The translations under genes were made by a program, and so were the position numbers. A model generated the notes under the pieces. The model saw only the letters and a program-made list of their open reading frames with translations, was not told the DNA's origin and did no database searches. Shown in pieces: positions 56,494-64,000 of a DNA stretch of 64,000 bases (within the stretch, counting starts at the first letter, position 1; the number at the start of each line of letters is the position of its first letter). Source of the DNA: Georgenia wutianyii (GTDB lineage: Bacteria; Actinomycetota; Actinomycetes; Actinomycetales; Actinomycetaceae); the NCBI RefSeq assembly GCF_006349365.1, contig NZ_CP040899.1:2914001-2978000 (forward strand), given 5' to 3'.

Positions 56494-57252
56494 TCAGGGG
56501 CCGGGCACCCGGCCTGCCACCGTCCGGCGGCGTGCGACGAGCACGGCCGCCCCCAGCCCTGCGACGAGCGCCGCGAGGCCGGCGAGCACCCGGACCTCGG
56601 CGCCCGTCGTGGGCAGGTCCGTGGTGCCGCTGGTCCCGCTCGCCGGCGGCTGCGGTGGCAGCACGACCGGGGCGGCCGTCGACTCCTCCGGTGGGTCGGT
56701 GGGCATGTCCCCGCCGATCTCGAGGAGGACGTCGAAGGACGCCTCCCGTGGCCCGACGTTCGCCCGGTTGCCCGAGGTCGCGTCGGCCGGCAGTGCGTAG
56801 CTCAGCGTGATCGCCAGCTCCTCGTCCTTGGCGAGCTCCTGCTCGAGGATCGCGGTGACACCGTCCGTGCCGAGGTCGGTGAGCGATGCCGAGCCGCTCC
56901 CCCACCCGACGACGAGGTCGTCGTAGAAGCTGCCGAGGTCCTCCCCCGTCGCGTGGTGGGTGTCCGGGGTGTCGGGGTCGAGGAGCTCGACGTCGACGAT
57001 GCTCGCCCGCAGGAGCCCCGCCGTCGGTCCGTCGTTGCGGACCAGCAGCGTGCGGGAGGTGGAGTCCCCGGGGACGGTGACCGGGGTGCCGAGGAAGCTC
57101 TCGACGGTCACCCCGGAGTAGGTCCGCCCGTCCCAGGACAGGTGGACGGCCTCGTCGAAGTAGACGTCCGCGTGGGCTGCCGCCCCTGCGCCGCTCAGGA
57201 CGAGGGTGAGGGCCGCGGTCGTCGCCGCCCGTCGGGCTCGTGTCGTGCTCAC
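56494..57252 (-). CDS. LPTTG-anchored surface protein
   Basis: This 252-residue protein has a signal peptide (ARRAATTAALTLVLSGAGAA ending AHA), an extracellular domain (VYFDEAVHLSWDGRTYSGVT, DSTSRTLLVRNDGPTAGLLR), a Pro/Thr linker and a C-terminal sorting signal. The sorting motif is LPTTG, followed by a hydrophobic stretch (VLAGLAALVAGLGAAVLV) and an Arg-rich tail. A sortase should link it to the wall; none is in the window. The GTG overlaps the preceding stop (GTGA). It is the last gene of the signal peptidase operon. Confidence 0.85.
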   Translation of the reverse strand: MSTTRARRAATTAALTLVLSGAGAAAHADVYFDEAVHLSWDGRTYSGVTVESFLGTPVTVPGDSTSRTLLVRNDGPTAGLLRASIVDVELLDPDTPDTHHATGEDLGSFYDDLVVGWGSGSASLTDLGTDGVTAILEQELAKDEELAITLSYALPADATSGNRANVGPREASFDVLLEIGGDMPTDPPEESTAAPVVLPPQPPASGTSGTTDLPTTGAEVRVLAGLAALVAGLGAAVLVARRRTVAGRVPGP

Positions 57253-57956
57253 GGCTCCTCCCCAGGTCGGAACGTCGTGTAGGTGAGGGTGATCTCGTGG
57301 TCGGGCTCGGCGGCCGGGTCGAGGCCGGCGACGAGGACGGCGTTCCACGAGTCCTCGTCGGTGACCTGCCGGCCGTCGGGCGACGTCGCCGTGACCGTGG
57401 CGGTGTTCTCGTACTCCCCGGTGACGGGCGGGCCGTCGTAGGCGGCGTACACGCACCAGTACTCGGTGACCGGCGTCGTCGTCGTGGAGTAGGTGGCGGG
57501 CACCGGGGTGGAGTCCCACGGCCCGGCGGGGTGGGGGTCGCCGGGGGCCAGGGCGTCGGTGCTGCAGGCAGCGGCCGTGTCGACCCGGAAGACGGCGACG
57601 TCCGCGGCTCCCAGGAGGTTGCCGCCCCAGTCCTGCGGGGGCGTGAGCACGTAGTGCAGCCCCTTGTTGCCCTGGCTGACGCTGTCGACCTGGATCGGCA
57701 CGGCGACCTCCCCGTCCCGGGCGAGCGCCGCCGCGGCCTCGGGACCGACGACGAACGTCGCGGTCCCGGCGGGCGTGGGCGTCGTGGCGCCCGGGGCGCC
57801 GACGGCGAAGAGCTCGTACCCGTCGGCGACGGCGCCGGTGACCCGCTCGGAGTCACCCCACAGCGCGAGGGAGACCCCGCCGATACCGACGGCGCCACCG
57901 GCGAGGGCGACTGCGGTGACCGCGAGCGTGCGTCGTGCGCGCCTGCTGGTCCTCAT
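57249..57956 (-). CDS. Exported protein with SipW-type signal (paralogue 3)
   Basis: This 235-residue protein starts with basic residues and a short hydrophobic segment ending GGVSLALWGDSERV, the ALW-D pattern of proteins cut by SipW-type signal peptidases. The mature part has a CXX-free beta-rich look: VAVPIQVDSVSQGNKGLHYV, VYAAYDGPPVTGEYENTATV. Two Cys (in AAACSTD and EYWCVYA) could form a disulfide. It overlaps the genes on both sides by 4 bases. Possibly a minor fibre subunit or anchor; this is inferred from context. Confidence 0.8.
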   Translation of the reverse strand: MRTSRRARRTLAVTAVALAGGAVGIGGVSLALWGDSERVTGAVADGYELFAVGAPGATTPTPAGTATFVVGPEAAAALARDGEVAVPIQVDSVSQGNKGLHYVLTPPQDWGGNLLGAADVAVFRVDTAAACSTDALAPGDPHPAGPWDSTPVPATYSTTTTPVTEYWCVYAAYDGPPVTGEYENTATVTATSPDGRQVTDEDSWNAVLVAGLDPAAEPDHEITLTYTTFRPGEEP

Positions 57957-58576
57957 GAGGTGAACCCCTCTCCGGAGCGGACCTGGTCGAGGTCCAGCAC
58001 GATCGCGCCGAGGTCGGTGACCTGGGCGGGGGCGCCCGGACCGAACCGGTCCGCGGTGCCGGGGAAACCGAGCGTCACCTCGAGGGTGAACTCGTCGGCG
58101 CGACCGTCGTCGTCGGCGTCGAGCGTGGGCAGCGTCGCGGCGGTCCCGAGCGGGACGTCGGCGACGAGCGCGTCGCCCGCGCCGTCGCGCACCGTGTAGG
58201 TCGCGGTGGCTCCGGCCGGCAGCTGGGGGCCCTGCTCCCACGCCACGCTCAGCCGGCCGAGCATGTTGTCGCCGGTGAGGTCGGTGGTGAAGCGCTGGTG
58301 CGCGGCGAGCGTGTCGCCGGGGCGCACGAGGAAGGCGGCCGGGTCGATGGTGCGCGGGGCGCCCGCGACGTCCGGCGAGGTCTCCTGCCACACGGTCGGG
58401 TCGAGGAGCTCGAGGTCGAGGTCCCCGGCGACGATCGTGCCGAGGGGGGTGGCGGCGTCTGCGGACCAGAGGGCGGCGGTGCCGCCGGCCCCGGCGACAC
58501 CGGCGAGGAAGGCCGCGGCGAGGACCAGGGGTCCGGCGCCGCGCCGGCGTCGGCGTCTGCGAGGTGGGGGGTTCAT
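57953..58576 (-). CDS. Alternate-signal exported protein (paralogue 2)
   Basis: This 207-residue protein has an Arg-rich start, a hydrophobic core and GGTAALWSADAATPLGTIVA, then GDLDLELLD. The later FLVRPGDTLAAHQRFTTDLT and GDNMLGRLSV align closely with the protein at 59.3-59.9 kb, so the two are paralogues. The pattern matches the RER_14450-type alternate signal-mediated exported protein family, related in context to TasA/camelysin fibre proteins. It overlaps the signal peptidase gene stop by 4 bases (ATGA). Confidence 0.85.
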   Translation of the reverse strand: MNPPPRRRRRRRGAGPLVLAAAFLAGVAGAGGTAALWSADAATPLGTIVAGDLDLELLDPTVWQETSPDVAGAPRTIDPAAFLVRPGDTLAAHQRFTTDLTGDNMLGRLSVAWEQGPQLPAGATATYTVRDGAGDALVADVPLGTAATLPTLDADDDGRADEFTLEVTLGFPGTADRFGPGAPAQVTDLGAIVLDLDQVRSGEGFTS

Positions 58577-59175
58577 GATTCTCCCTTGGTGATCTGTCCT
58601 GCGCCGCGTCGGCGGCCGGCAAGAGAGTCGGAGATGAAGAGGTAGGCGCCGTACCCGATGAGGAGGGCGGCGACGCCGGTGACGACGAGCCCGCGGTGGG
58701 GCCCGGCGGCGTCGGCCACGTGGCCGACGAGGGGGACGTGGTAGGCGACGCGGCCCATGACCTGCTCGTGCACGATCGGCTCGTCGTCCGCGCCGTTGGC
58801 GTCGCCGCGGGTGACGTATCGGGTCTCGGAGCCGAGCTCGATCCCCACGACGCGGTGGGTGATGAGCGCGGGGTCGTCGGGGACCGGCTGGAAGGTCACG
58901 ACGTCGCCCACGTCGTAACGCTCGGCCGGCACGGAGACGACGACGTCGCCCGGGGAGTAGGTCGGCTCCATCGAGCCGGTGAGGACCGTGAGGGCGGCAC
59001 CACCGAGCAGCCGCGGCACGACGGCGACGGCGAGCACGAGGAGGAGGAGCGCGAGGACGAGCACGAGGTTGAGACCGCGGAGCACCGCGCGCCGGAAGGC
59101 GCGGGCCTCGGCCGGGGCCTCGGTCGACTCGGCCGGGGCCGGGGCCTCGGTCGGCGTCGTCGTCAGCGTGTTCAT
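58573..59175 (-). CDS. SipW-type signal peptidase I
   Basis: This 200-residue membrane protein has the catalytic Ser68 in LTGSMEPTYSPGDVV and THRVVGIE, where His107 replaces the Lys general base of ordinary bacterial signal peptidase I. This Ser-His form is that of SipW and the ER signal peptidase. The helices are at about 32-58 and near 165-185. It should release the neighbouring ALW-D proteins and is a dedicated enzyme rather than the housekeeping one. ATG start at 59175 in a run of Thr/Ala/Glu residues. Confidence 0.9.
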   Translation of the reverse strand: MNTLTTTPTEAPAPAESTEAPAEARAFRRAVLRGLNLVLVLALLLLVLAVAVVPRLLGGAALTVLTGSMEPTYSPGDVVVSVPAERYDVGDVVTFQPVPDDPALITHRVVGIELGSETRYVTRGDANGADDEPIVHEQVMGRVAYHVPLVGHVADAAGPHRGLVVTGVAALLIGYGAYLFISDSLAGRRRGAGQITKGES

Positions 59176-59267
59176 CGTTCCTCCTCTCGGGTGGTGGTGC
59201 CGGTGGTGCCGGGCGGGGGCGCGTCCTCGGGGGGCGAGCGCACCCCCACCCGGGTCCTGGGGGTGCG

Positions 59268-59897
59268 TCAGAAACCGCCGCCGACGCCGGCGTCGCGGAC
59301 CTGCGACAGGGTGGCGCTGAAGTCGGCCATGACGGCGTTCGCGCGGACGAGGTCCTGGTCGGCGACGTCCTCGTCGAAGGTGACCTCGACGACGAGGGAG
59401 ACGTTCGGGTCGGTGCCGAGGTCGGCGGGCAGCGTCGGGAGGGCCGCGACGTTGTTGCTGTTGTCGGCCGAGGCGAAGAGCACGCCCTCGGCGTCGCTCA
59501 GGTCGCCGGTCTCGACGACGGTGCCGCCGGACAGGACGGTGTAGGTGGCGTGCTCGGCGAGCTCGGCGAGGAGGGCGCCCTGGGCGCTGAGGTCGTCGAG
59601 GGAGAGCCGGGCGACCATGTTGTCGCCCTCGAGGGCGGCCCGGAAGCCGAAGGTGCCCTGGACCGTGTCGCCCGGGACGATGCGGAAGGTGTCGAGGTCG
59701 ATCGCGTGGCCGGCGTCGGTGCGGTCGGCCGAGACGTCCTTCCACTGCGCGGCGACGGCCTCGACGTCGAGGTTTCCGGCGGTGATGGTGCCGCCGTCGA
59801 CGGGAGCGCTGTCGCTCCAGAGGGCGAAGGTCGCCCCGCCGAGGAGGAGGGCTGCGCCGGCGGCGCCGGCGACGACGCCGGTGGTCTTCTTGTTCAT
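59268..59897 (-). CDS. Alternate-signal exported protein (paralogue 1, major candidate)
   Basis: This 209-residue protein begins MNKKTTGVVAGAAGAALLLG, then GATFALWSDSAPVDGGTITA and GNLDVEAVA. The mature sequence starts with SDSAP or nearby and contains FRIVPGDTVQGTFGFRAALE and GDNMVARLSLDDL. It is paralogous to the protein at 58 kb. A strong AAGGAG precedes the ATG, better than for the other members, which suggests it is the most expressed. A function as secreted fibre or matrix subunit is inferred by analogy to TasA. Confidence 0.86.
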   Translation of the reverse strand: MNKKTTGVVAGAAGAALLLGGATFALWSDSAPVDGGTITAGNLDVEAVAAQWKDVSADRTDAGHAIDLDTFRIVPGDTVQGTFGFRAALEGDNMVARLSLDDLSAQGALLAELAEHATYTVLSGGTVVETGDLSDAEGVLFASADNSNNVAALPTLPADLGTDPNVSLVVEVTFDEDVADQDLVRANAVMADFSATLSQVRDAGVGGGF

Positions 59898-59996
59898 CGT
59901 GATCTCCTTGTGTGGGGGTGGGGTGGCCACGGCTCTCGACCAGTGGTCGCGCCGGCGCCGTGGACCGGGCTTCGCCCGGTAGTTCTGGGGCCCGTC

Positions 59997-62183
59997 CTAG
60001 GGCCGCGGCGTCAGCGCCGCGGACCCCGTGCAGACCATGTGCTCGCCGACCTCGAGTCGGGTCCGCGGGCAGGTGACGTCGACCGTGGGTCGGTCGACGA
60101 CGACGATGTCGAGCAGCGCCGTCCGTCCGGTGTTGCGGACCGTGTAGGTCCACGTGACGGTCGCGCCGTCGGTGAGTGTCGTGCCGGGCGCCAGCTCGGC
60201 GGCGCCGCCGAGCTGCGCGGCCGTCGGCACGTCCCAGGCCCGCTTGACGATCTCGACGCCGGGCTCGCGGGTCTGGACGTTGGTGAAGGTGCAGCTGACG
60301 TCGTCGCCGACGGTGACGTCGAGGGTGAGGGCGGCGCCGTCGCGGGTGGCGGGGCGCGGCACGCCGTTGGCCGTGCAGCTGACATCGGCGAGCGACCATC
60401 CGGCGGCCTGCTGGTCCGCGGTCATCCGCTCCTCGATCCGCACCGCCGCAGTGGCGGCGTCGGGGCTGGAGAAGCGCACGGCGTACTCCAGCGTCCCGGT
60501 GGAGCCGGTGACCCGCGGGCCGGAGGGCGTGAGGGCACCGTTCGACGTCGTCGCAGCGAAGGTCCAGCCGGCGGCCGGGGCCGCCGTCCCGCCGTAGGGC
60601 TGGGCGACCTTCTCCACGCTGACGGTCGCCTGGCAGGTGGCGCCCTTCGCAAGGTTCTCCAGGAGCGGGGCGAGCTGACGCCAGCCCGTCTGGAAGTAGT
60701 CGGCGCTGTTCGCCGACGCGCCGGGGGCGTGCCCGCTCGGCCCGGAGACCGCGCGGAGGTTGGCGGCGTCGCCGCCGATGCCGCCGCCGACGCCGACGGC
60801 GAGCACCCGGGTGCCCTTGGCCTTGAGCCCGTTGGCCGAGAAGATCGCCTGCTCGGTCTCGGAGAAGCGGGTGAAGCTGCCCGGGCCCGTCGCCGGGTTC
60901 CCGGAGTAGGTGGCCTGGCCGTCGGTGACGACGATGGCGAGGTCGAACTGCTGGCCGTTCTGCGCGACCTGGTGGATGCCGCGGTCCCAGTTCGTGCCGC
61001 CGCCGGCGCTGTAGGCGTTGATCCGGTCGCGGATGGTCGCGAGGTTGCCGTCGACGGGCAGCAGCGTCGGGTAGTTCTGGCCCGAGCTGCCGTTGGCCCG
61101 CGGGGCGGTCTCGGCGAAGGTGAAGAGCGCGATCCGGGAGCCGGTGCCCTGCAGCGCCTCGGCGAAGGCGATGGCCGAGGCCTTGAGGTCGCCGACCGCA
61201 CCGGCGTTGGCGACGGAGCCGGAGAGGTCGAGGACGAGGGCGACGTCGAGGCCGGCCTCGCACGTCTGGGTGAGGCGGGGGTTGGCGCGGGAGGTCTGCC
61301 AGGTGCCGGCCGAGCCGGTCCGGGTCTCGCTGCTGCCGGCCGTCATGAACTGCGACCCGGCCCGGTACGTCGTCGCCGCGCGGAGCTGCTCGCCCGTGCG
61401 GAAGGCGTAGGTGGAGGCGACCTGCGAGCTCGCTCCGCCGGTGACGAGCGCCGGGTTGGTGTACCAGCCGGTGGGGGCCGAGTCCTGGACGACCCAGAAC
61501 CTGCGGTCGTAGTTGGCCCCGCCGGGGGTCTCGTCCCAGCGCATGCAGAACCCCCACAAGAACTCGACGCACACCCGGGTCCCGGCCTGGGTCTCGGGGA
61601 CGACGAACGAGCAGTCGCCGGCGCTGTCGGAGACGCACGAGGCCCAGCTCTCGTTCACCGGGCCGGCGGGGCTGGAGGAGCCGGTGTGCAGGCGCAGCCG
61701 CACGCCCTGGAGGCCTGCCACCGCCGATGTCGTCGAGCGGTCGCCCCCGACCTTGACGGTGATGACGGCGCTGTTCCCGGTGGGGGCGGGCACGGCGAGC
61801 GGCGCGAGAGCGGCCGGGGCGGCGACGCTGCTCGCCTCGGCCCGCTCGTTCGCGGCTGCCGGGGAGGGGGCCCCGGTCAGCGGGGCGGCAGGGGGCGCCG
61901 CGTCGACGGGGGCAGGAGCGCTCGGAGCGGGGGCGGCGGGTGCCGGCGCCTCGTCCTGGGGCGCGGGCGCGGCGTCGCCGTCGAGGACGAGGTCACCCTC
62001 GGCCGCGGGCGTGAGGACCTGTGCCGGCTCGACGAAGGTCGTGCTCGGCCCCCCGGCGACGTCCTCGTCGAGTCCGGTGGCGACCGAGGTCGTCGCGCTC
62101 GCGACGAGGCCGAGGCTGATGAGTGTCGTCACGGCGACGCGCCAAGTGCGCCGCCGGGTGCCGTCGTCGGCTCCGTGCTTCAT
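59997..62183 (-). CDS. Large secreted VWA-domain protein, C-terminus without anchor
   Basis: This 728-residue protein has a signal segment (RVAVTTLISLGLVASATTSV), an Ala/Pro-rich stalk (residues 45-135), and a prealbumin-like region with SDSAGDCSFVVPETQAGTRV. A VWA domain holds the MIDAS motif VLDLSGSVANAG (Asp319, Ser321, Ser323), GGGTNWDRG and VVTDGQATYSG. After about residue 600 come two surface-repeat-like domains, the last opening with PGVEIVKRAWDVPTAAQLGG. It ends in CTGSAALTPRP, within what should be a DUF11-like domain, and has no LPXTG. Likely a fibre tip or adhesin. The ATG follows GGAG by 8 bases. Confidence 0.85.
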   Translation of the reverse strand: MKHGADDGTRRRTWRVAVTTLISLGLVASATTSVATGLDEDVAGGPSTTFVEPAQVLTPAAEGDLVLDGDAAPAPQDEAPAPAAPAPSAPAPVDAAPPAAPLTGAPSPAAANERAEASSVAAPAALAPLAVPAPTGNSAVITVKVGGDRSTTSAVAGLQGVRLRLHTGSSSPAGPVNESWASCVSDSAGDCSFVVPETQAGTRVCVEFLWGFCMRWDETPGGANYDRRFWVVQDSAPTGWYTNPALVTGGASSQVASTYAFRTGEQLRAATTYRAGSQFMTAGSSETRTGSAGTWQTSRANPRLTQTCEAGLDVALVLDLSGSVANAGAVGDLKASAIAFAEALQGTGSRIALFTFAETAPRANGSSGQNYPTLLPVDGNLATIRDRINAYSAGGGTNWDRGIHQVAQNGQQFDLAIVVTDGQATYSGNPATGPGSFTRFSETEQAIFSANGLKAKGTRVLAVGVGGGIGGDAANLRAVSGPSGHAPGASANSADYFQTGWRQLAPLLENLAKGATCQATVSVEKVAQPYGGTAAPAAGWTFAATTSNGALTPSGPRVTGSTGTLEYAVRFSSPDAATAAVRIEERMTADQQAAGWSLADVSCTANGVPRPATRDGAALTLDVTVGDDVSCTFTNVQTREPGVEIVKRAWDVPTAAQLGGAAELAPGTTLTDGATVTWTYTVRNTGRTALLDIVVVDRPTVDVTCPRTRLEVGEHMVCTGSAALTPRP

Positions 62184-62766
62184 GATCTGTGCTCCGCCCT
62201 GTGTGCTGATGACGTCAGCCCACCAGAACGCCCCGGCCGTCCGACCTTCCGCAGCGGGTGGCGACAAGATGATCGGCAGGCGTCGCCGGGGTTAGACCTC
62301 ACGTGTCGCGCACCGCGCGGGGGTGAGCCGGGCGAGGAGCAGTGCCGGGCGCCCGCCGCCCCTTCCGCGCCATTCCGCTCAAAGGGGGAGGTGGCTCCTC
62401 CTTTCGTACCACTCACCCCCACTAAAGGAGGGTGAGTGGCGTGCTGTCGCCGCCCCCCTCCCGGCCCCCCTCGCCACCTCTGGGACGCCCCCTGGCGCCC
62501 GCGGACGCCCCCGACAGCACGCTCCTGGCCTCCGAAGGGGCGTCCCAGAGCGCGCGAGGTGTCCCGGAGGCGGCCGGAGGAGAACAGGGCGTCCCGGAGG
62601 AGGAGCGCGTCCAGCGTCCAGCGCGCATCGGTGCGTCGGCGACGCGTCTGGGACGCCCCTTCGCGGCTCGAAGGCCCCGCGCACGGGGTGTCCGCGGGCG
62701 CCGGGGGGTGTCCCAGAGGGGGTGGGAGTCGCCGGGGCTGCGGAAGGCGAGCTGCCTGGGGACAGC

Positions 62767-62800
62767 GCGGACGGGGCCGTCTTTCGACGACCCCGTCCGC
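62767..62800 (-). terminator. Second hairpin after the right-edge LPTTG gene
   Basis: Arms 62767-62776 and 62791-62800 pair perfectly over 10 bases. The 14-base loop itself can form a small nested CGTC/GACG stem. It lies 155 bases after the stop of the right-edge gene. Confidence 0.5.
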
Positions 62801-62920
62801 CGGCCGTCACCGGGGCGGGACACTGCGATGCCGATCACTACACCGAGCGTCCCGTTGGCCGGATGGGCCGCCCGCGTCCCTACCTGCCGGGCGGTGCTGG
62901 CAGGGACACGGGGGTTCATG

Positions 62921-62949
62921 GGCGCCGGGCGGACCTGCCGCCCGGCGCC
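62921..62949 (-). terminator. Terminator directly after the right-edge LPTTG gene
   Basis: A perfect 12-bp GC stem (62921-62932 with 62938-62949) with a 5-base loop, 5 bases after the stop at 62955. Confidence 0.75.
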
Positions 62950-62954
62950 GTGCA

Positions 62955-64000
62955 TCAGCTCTCCCTGCGCCTGCGCGTGGTGGCGAACGCGAGGCCACCG
63001 CCCGCGGAGAGCAGCACCGCGATGAGCACCGCCCCGGAGAGGTCCGTGCCGGTCGTCGGGAGCCCCGGCCGCGGCGGGGTGGTGTGCGTCGTCGTGCACG
63101 TGATGCACACGGGCGGCGGCGACCCGTCGCCGGTGACGACGTTGTGCAGCGTCACGCCCCAGGCGCCGCGGTCGACGACGACGCTGAAGGTCAGCGTCTC
63201 CGCCTCACCGAGCCGCGGGATGTCCCAGACGATGACGTCCCCGTCCCACTCGACGCTGCCGGTGCTCACCTCGACCGCTCCGACGGTCCGCGCGTTGCCG
63301 AGCACCCGGGTGAGGTCGTCGCGCACGACGAGGTCGACGGGGTCGCTCTCGCTCGTGGGCGTCGCGGTGATCGTGTAGGTGATCGTGTCACCCGGTCGCA
63401 CCGTGCTCCCGGAGGCGGGGTCCGAGGTCTTCAGCAGCGTCCACGCCGGCTCGTCGGGCAGCTCCCCGCCGGGGGGCAGGCAGGCCCGGTCGACGGTCTC
63501 CTCACCCTGGACGGTGAGGATCGCGGCGTTGAGGAAGCCACCGCCCTCGGTGCCGTCCTCGCCGGTGCAGCGCCCGGCCGGGGTCCCGGCGACGCCCTCG
63601 GCGACCTCGGCGAGGACGGCGACGACGTAGGTGTGCGTCTCCCCGCCGGCGAGCACCCGGTCGGTGGCCAGGATGGTGGTCGGGTCGTCCGGCAGGCCGG
63701 TCCACTCGCCCGCCTCGTCCGTGCCCTCGAGCACCCAGTCCGCCTCGAGCGGCGTGATGCCCTCGCCGTACTCCAGGGTGTCGCTCAGGCTGTAGGCGGT
63801 GTCGTTCTCCTCGACGTTCTCGACGTCGATCGCGTAGGTCACCAGCCAGGTGCCGTCGTCCTGCAGGTCGGCGGACACCGCCCGCTTGTCGACCGAGACG
63901 CCGAGGCAGATCTCGACCGACGTCTGGTCGTCCTGACCGGTCTCCTGGAGCCAGGCGGTGTTGACGTGCTCGACGCACTCGCCCGGCTCCCCCTGGTGCT
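62955..64000 (-). CDS. LPTTG-anchored repeat-domain surface protein (5' end outside window)
   Basis: The frame is open from the right edge, so the N-terminus is missing; 348 codons are visible. It has two DUF11/SpaA-like surface domains: VTYAIDVENVEENDTAYSLS with GGETHTYVVAVLAEV, and then WTLLKTSDPASGSTVRPGDT, ITYTITATPTSESDPVDLVV. The C-terminus is a sorting signal: GLPTTG, a hydrophobic stretch (AVLIAVLLSAGGGLAFA) and TTRRRRES. Such proteins are linked to the wall by sortase. Its domains resemble those of the VWA protein, which lacks its own anchor, so they may work together. Confidence 0.88.
   Translation of the reverse strand, partial: HQGEPGECVEHVNTAWLQETGQDDQTSVEICLGVSVDKRAVSADLQDDGTWLVTYAIDVENVEENDTAYSLSDTLEYGEGITPLEADWVLEGTDEAGEWTGLPDDPTTILATDRVLAGGETHTYVVAVLAEVAEGVAGTPAGRCTGEDGTEGGGFLNAAILTVQGEETVDRACLPPGGELPDEPAWTLLKTSDPASGSTVRPGDTITYTITATPTSESDPVDLVVRDDLTRVLGNARTVGAVEVSTGSVEWDGDVIVWDIPRLGEAETLTFSVVVDRGAWGVTLHNVVTGDGSPPPVCITCTTTHTTPPRPGLPTTGTDLSGAVLIAVLLSAGGGLAFATTRRRRES

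Larger units (their letters stand above)
62184..62954. repeat. 771-bp non-coding spacer with repeated inverted motifs and hairpins
   Basis: No gene is supported here. The motif TCTGGGACGCCCC and its complement recur. One copy lies at 62479-62491; the complement with CGAAGGGG is at 62533-62549; and TCTGGGACGCCCCTTCG is at 62647-62663, the last two being a perfect 17-bp inverted repeat. Related GGGCGTCCCGGAGG (62587-62600) and GGTGTCCCAGAGG copies are also present. Near the VWA gene, 62409-62418 and 62430-62439 form a perfect 10-bp stem whose right arm overlaps another pairing (62397-62404 with 62424-62431). Confidence 0.65.

Noticed and set aside
62184..62330. Cyclic-di-GMP riboswitch upstream of the VWA gene
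   Set aside because: No GEMM-type conserved core could be found in the leader.
62184..62954. Repeats as a CRISPR array
   Set aside because: Copies are in both orientations, of unequal spacing and imperfect; no cas genes are in the window.

Overview
The window comes from a very high-GC actinobacterium, most likely of the order Micrococcales. The evidence is pervasive G/C at third codon positions, frequent GTG starts, a WhiB3/WhiD-type regulator, a GuaB3 paralogue beside GuaB, a CIRCE-controlled groES, and the gene order rplM-rpsI-glmM-coaA-glmS-acpS-nnr-alr-tsaE-tsaB-rimI. I cannot name the genus from sequence alone. No tRNA, rRNA, transposase, phage gene or CRISPR array was seen.

Layout. 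1-6.1 kb: a partial secreted beta-propeller/FN3/LamG protein, a DUF4352-like membrane-anchored protein, a cytidylyltransferase and a large LuxR-type ATPase regulator with an altered P-loop. 6.2-16.7 kb: a cell-surface polysaccharide locus (CDP-alcohol phosphotransferase, beta-helix protein, two glycosyltransferases, a GINT1-like propeller protein, polymerase/ligase, flippase, and a Wzz/BY-kinase-like protein whose kinase motifs look inactive). 16.7-26.2 kb: aspA-fumC, ptsH, guaB3, a Rieske lipoprotein, a DEDDh exonuclease, guaB, a MerR-like regulator, whiB3, and groES without groEL. 26.2-30.8 kb: four genes (THUMP-like methyltransferase, YbdK-type ligase, acyltransferase, tsaD), each carrying one or two apparent single-base insertions. 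30.9-43.3 kb: a conserved housekeeping block (rimI, tsaB, tsaE, alr, nnr, acpS, glmS, coaA, DedA, glmM, rpsI, rplM). 43.5-45.7 kb: a DUF5709 gene and truA (both apparently frame-disrupted), then a polyphosphate-glucokinase-like gene.

45.7-52.8 kb holds the main accessory system, a lasso peptide biosynthetic cluster inserted between rplQ and truA. It has a 49-residue precursor, a short asparagine-synthetase-like cyclase without the usual N-terminal glutaminase-like domain, a B2 transglutaminase-fold leader protease, an HprK-like kinase, a PqqD-like B1 recognition protein, an ABC exporter, and a divergent nucleotidyltransferase plus alpha/beta hydrolase. The predicted core has no acidic residue at positions 7-9, and a Ser sits one residue before the C-terminus, so both the ring and a phosphorylation step need experimental definition.

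53.0-56.1 kb is the distal end of the alpha/S13 ribosomal operon (infA-rpmJ-rpsM-rpsK-rpoA-rplQ, with no rpsD). 56.5-64 kb is a surface-fibre-like locus: a SipW-type signal peptidase, three exported proteins with the matching short N-terminal segments, an LPTTG-anchored protein, a 728-residue VWA protein, and a second LPTTG protein running off the right edge. A 771-bp spacer full of hairpins and repeated inverted motifs separates the last two.
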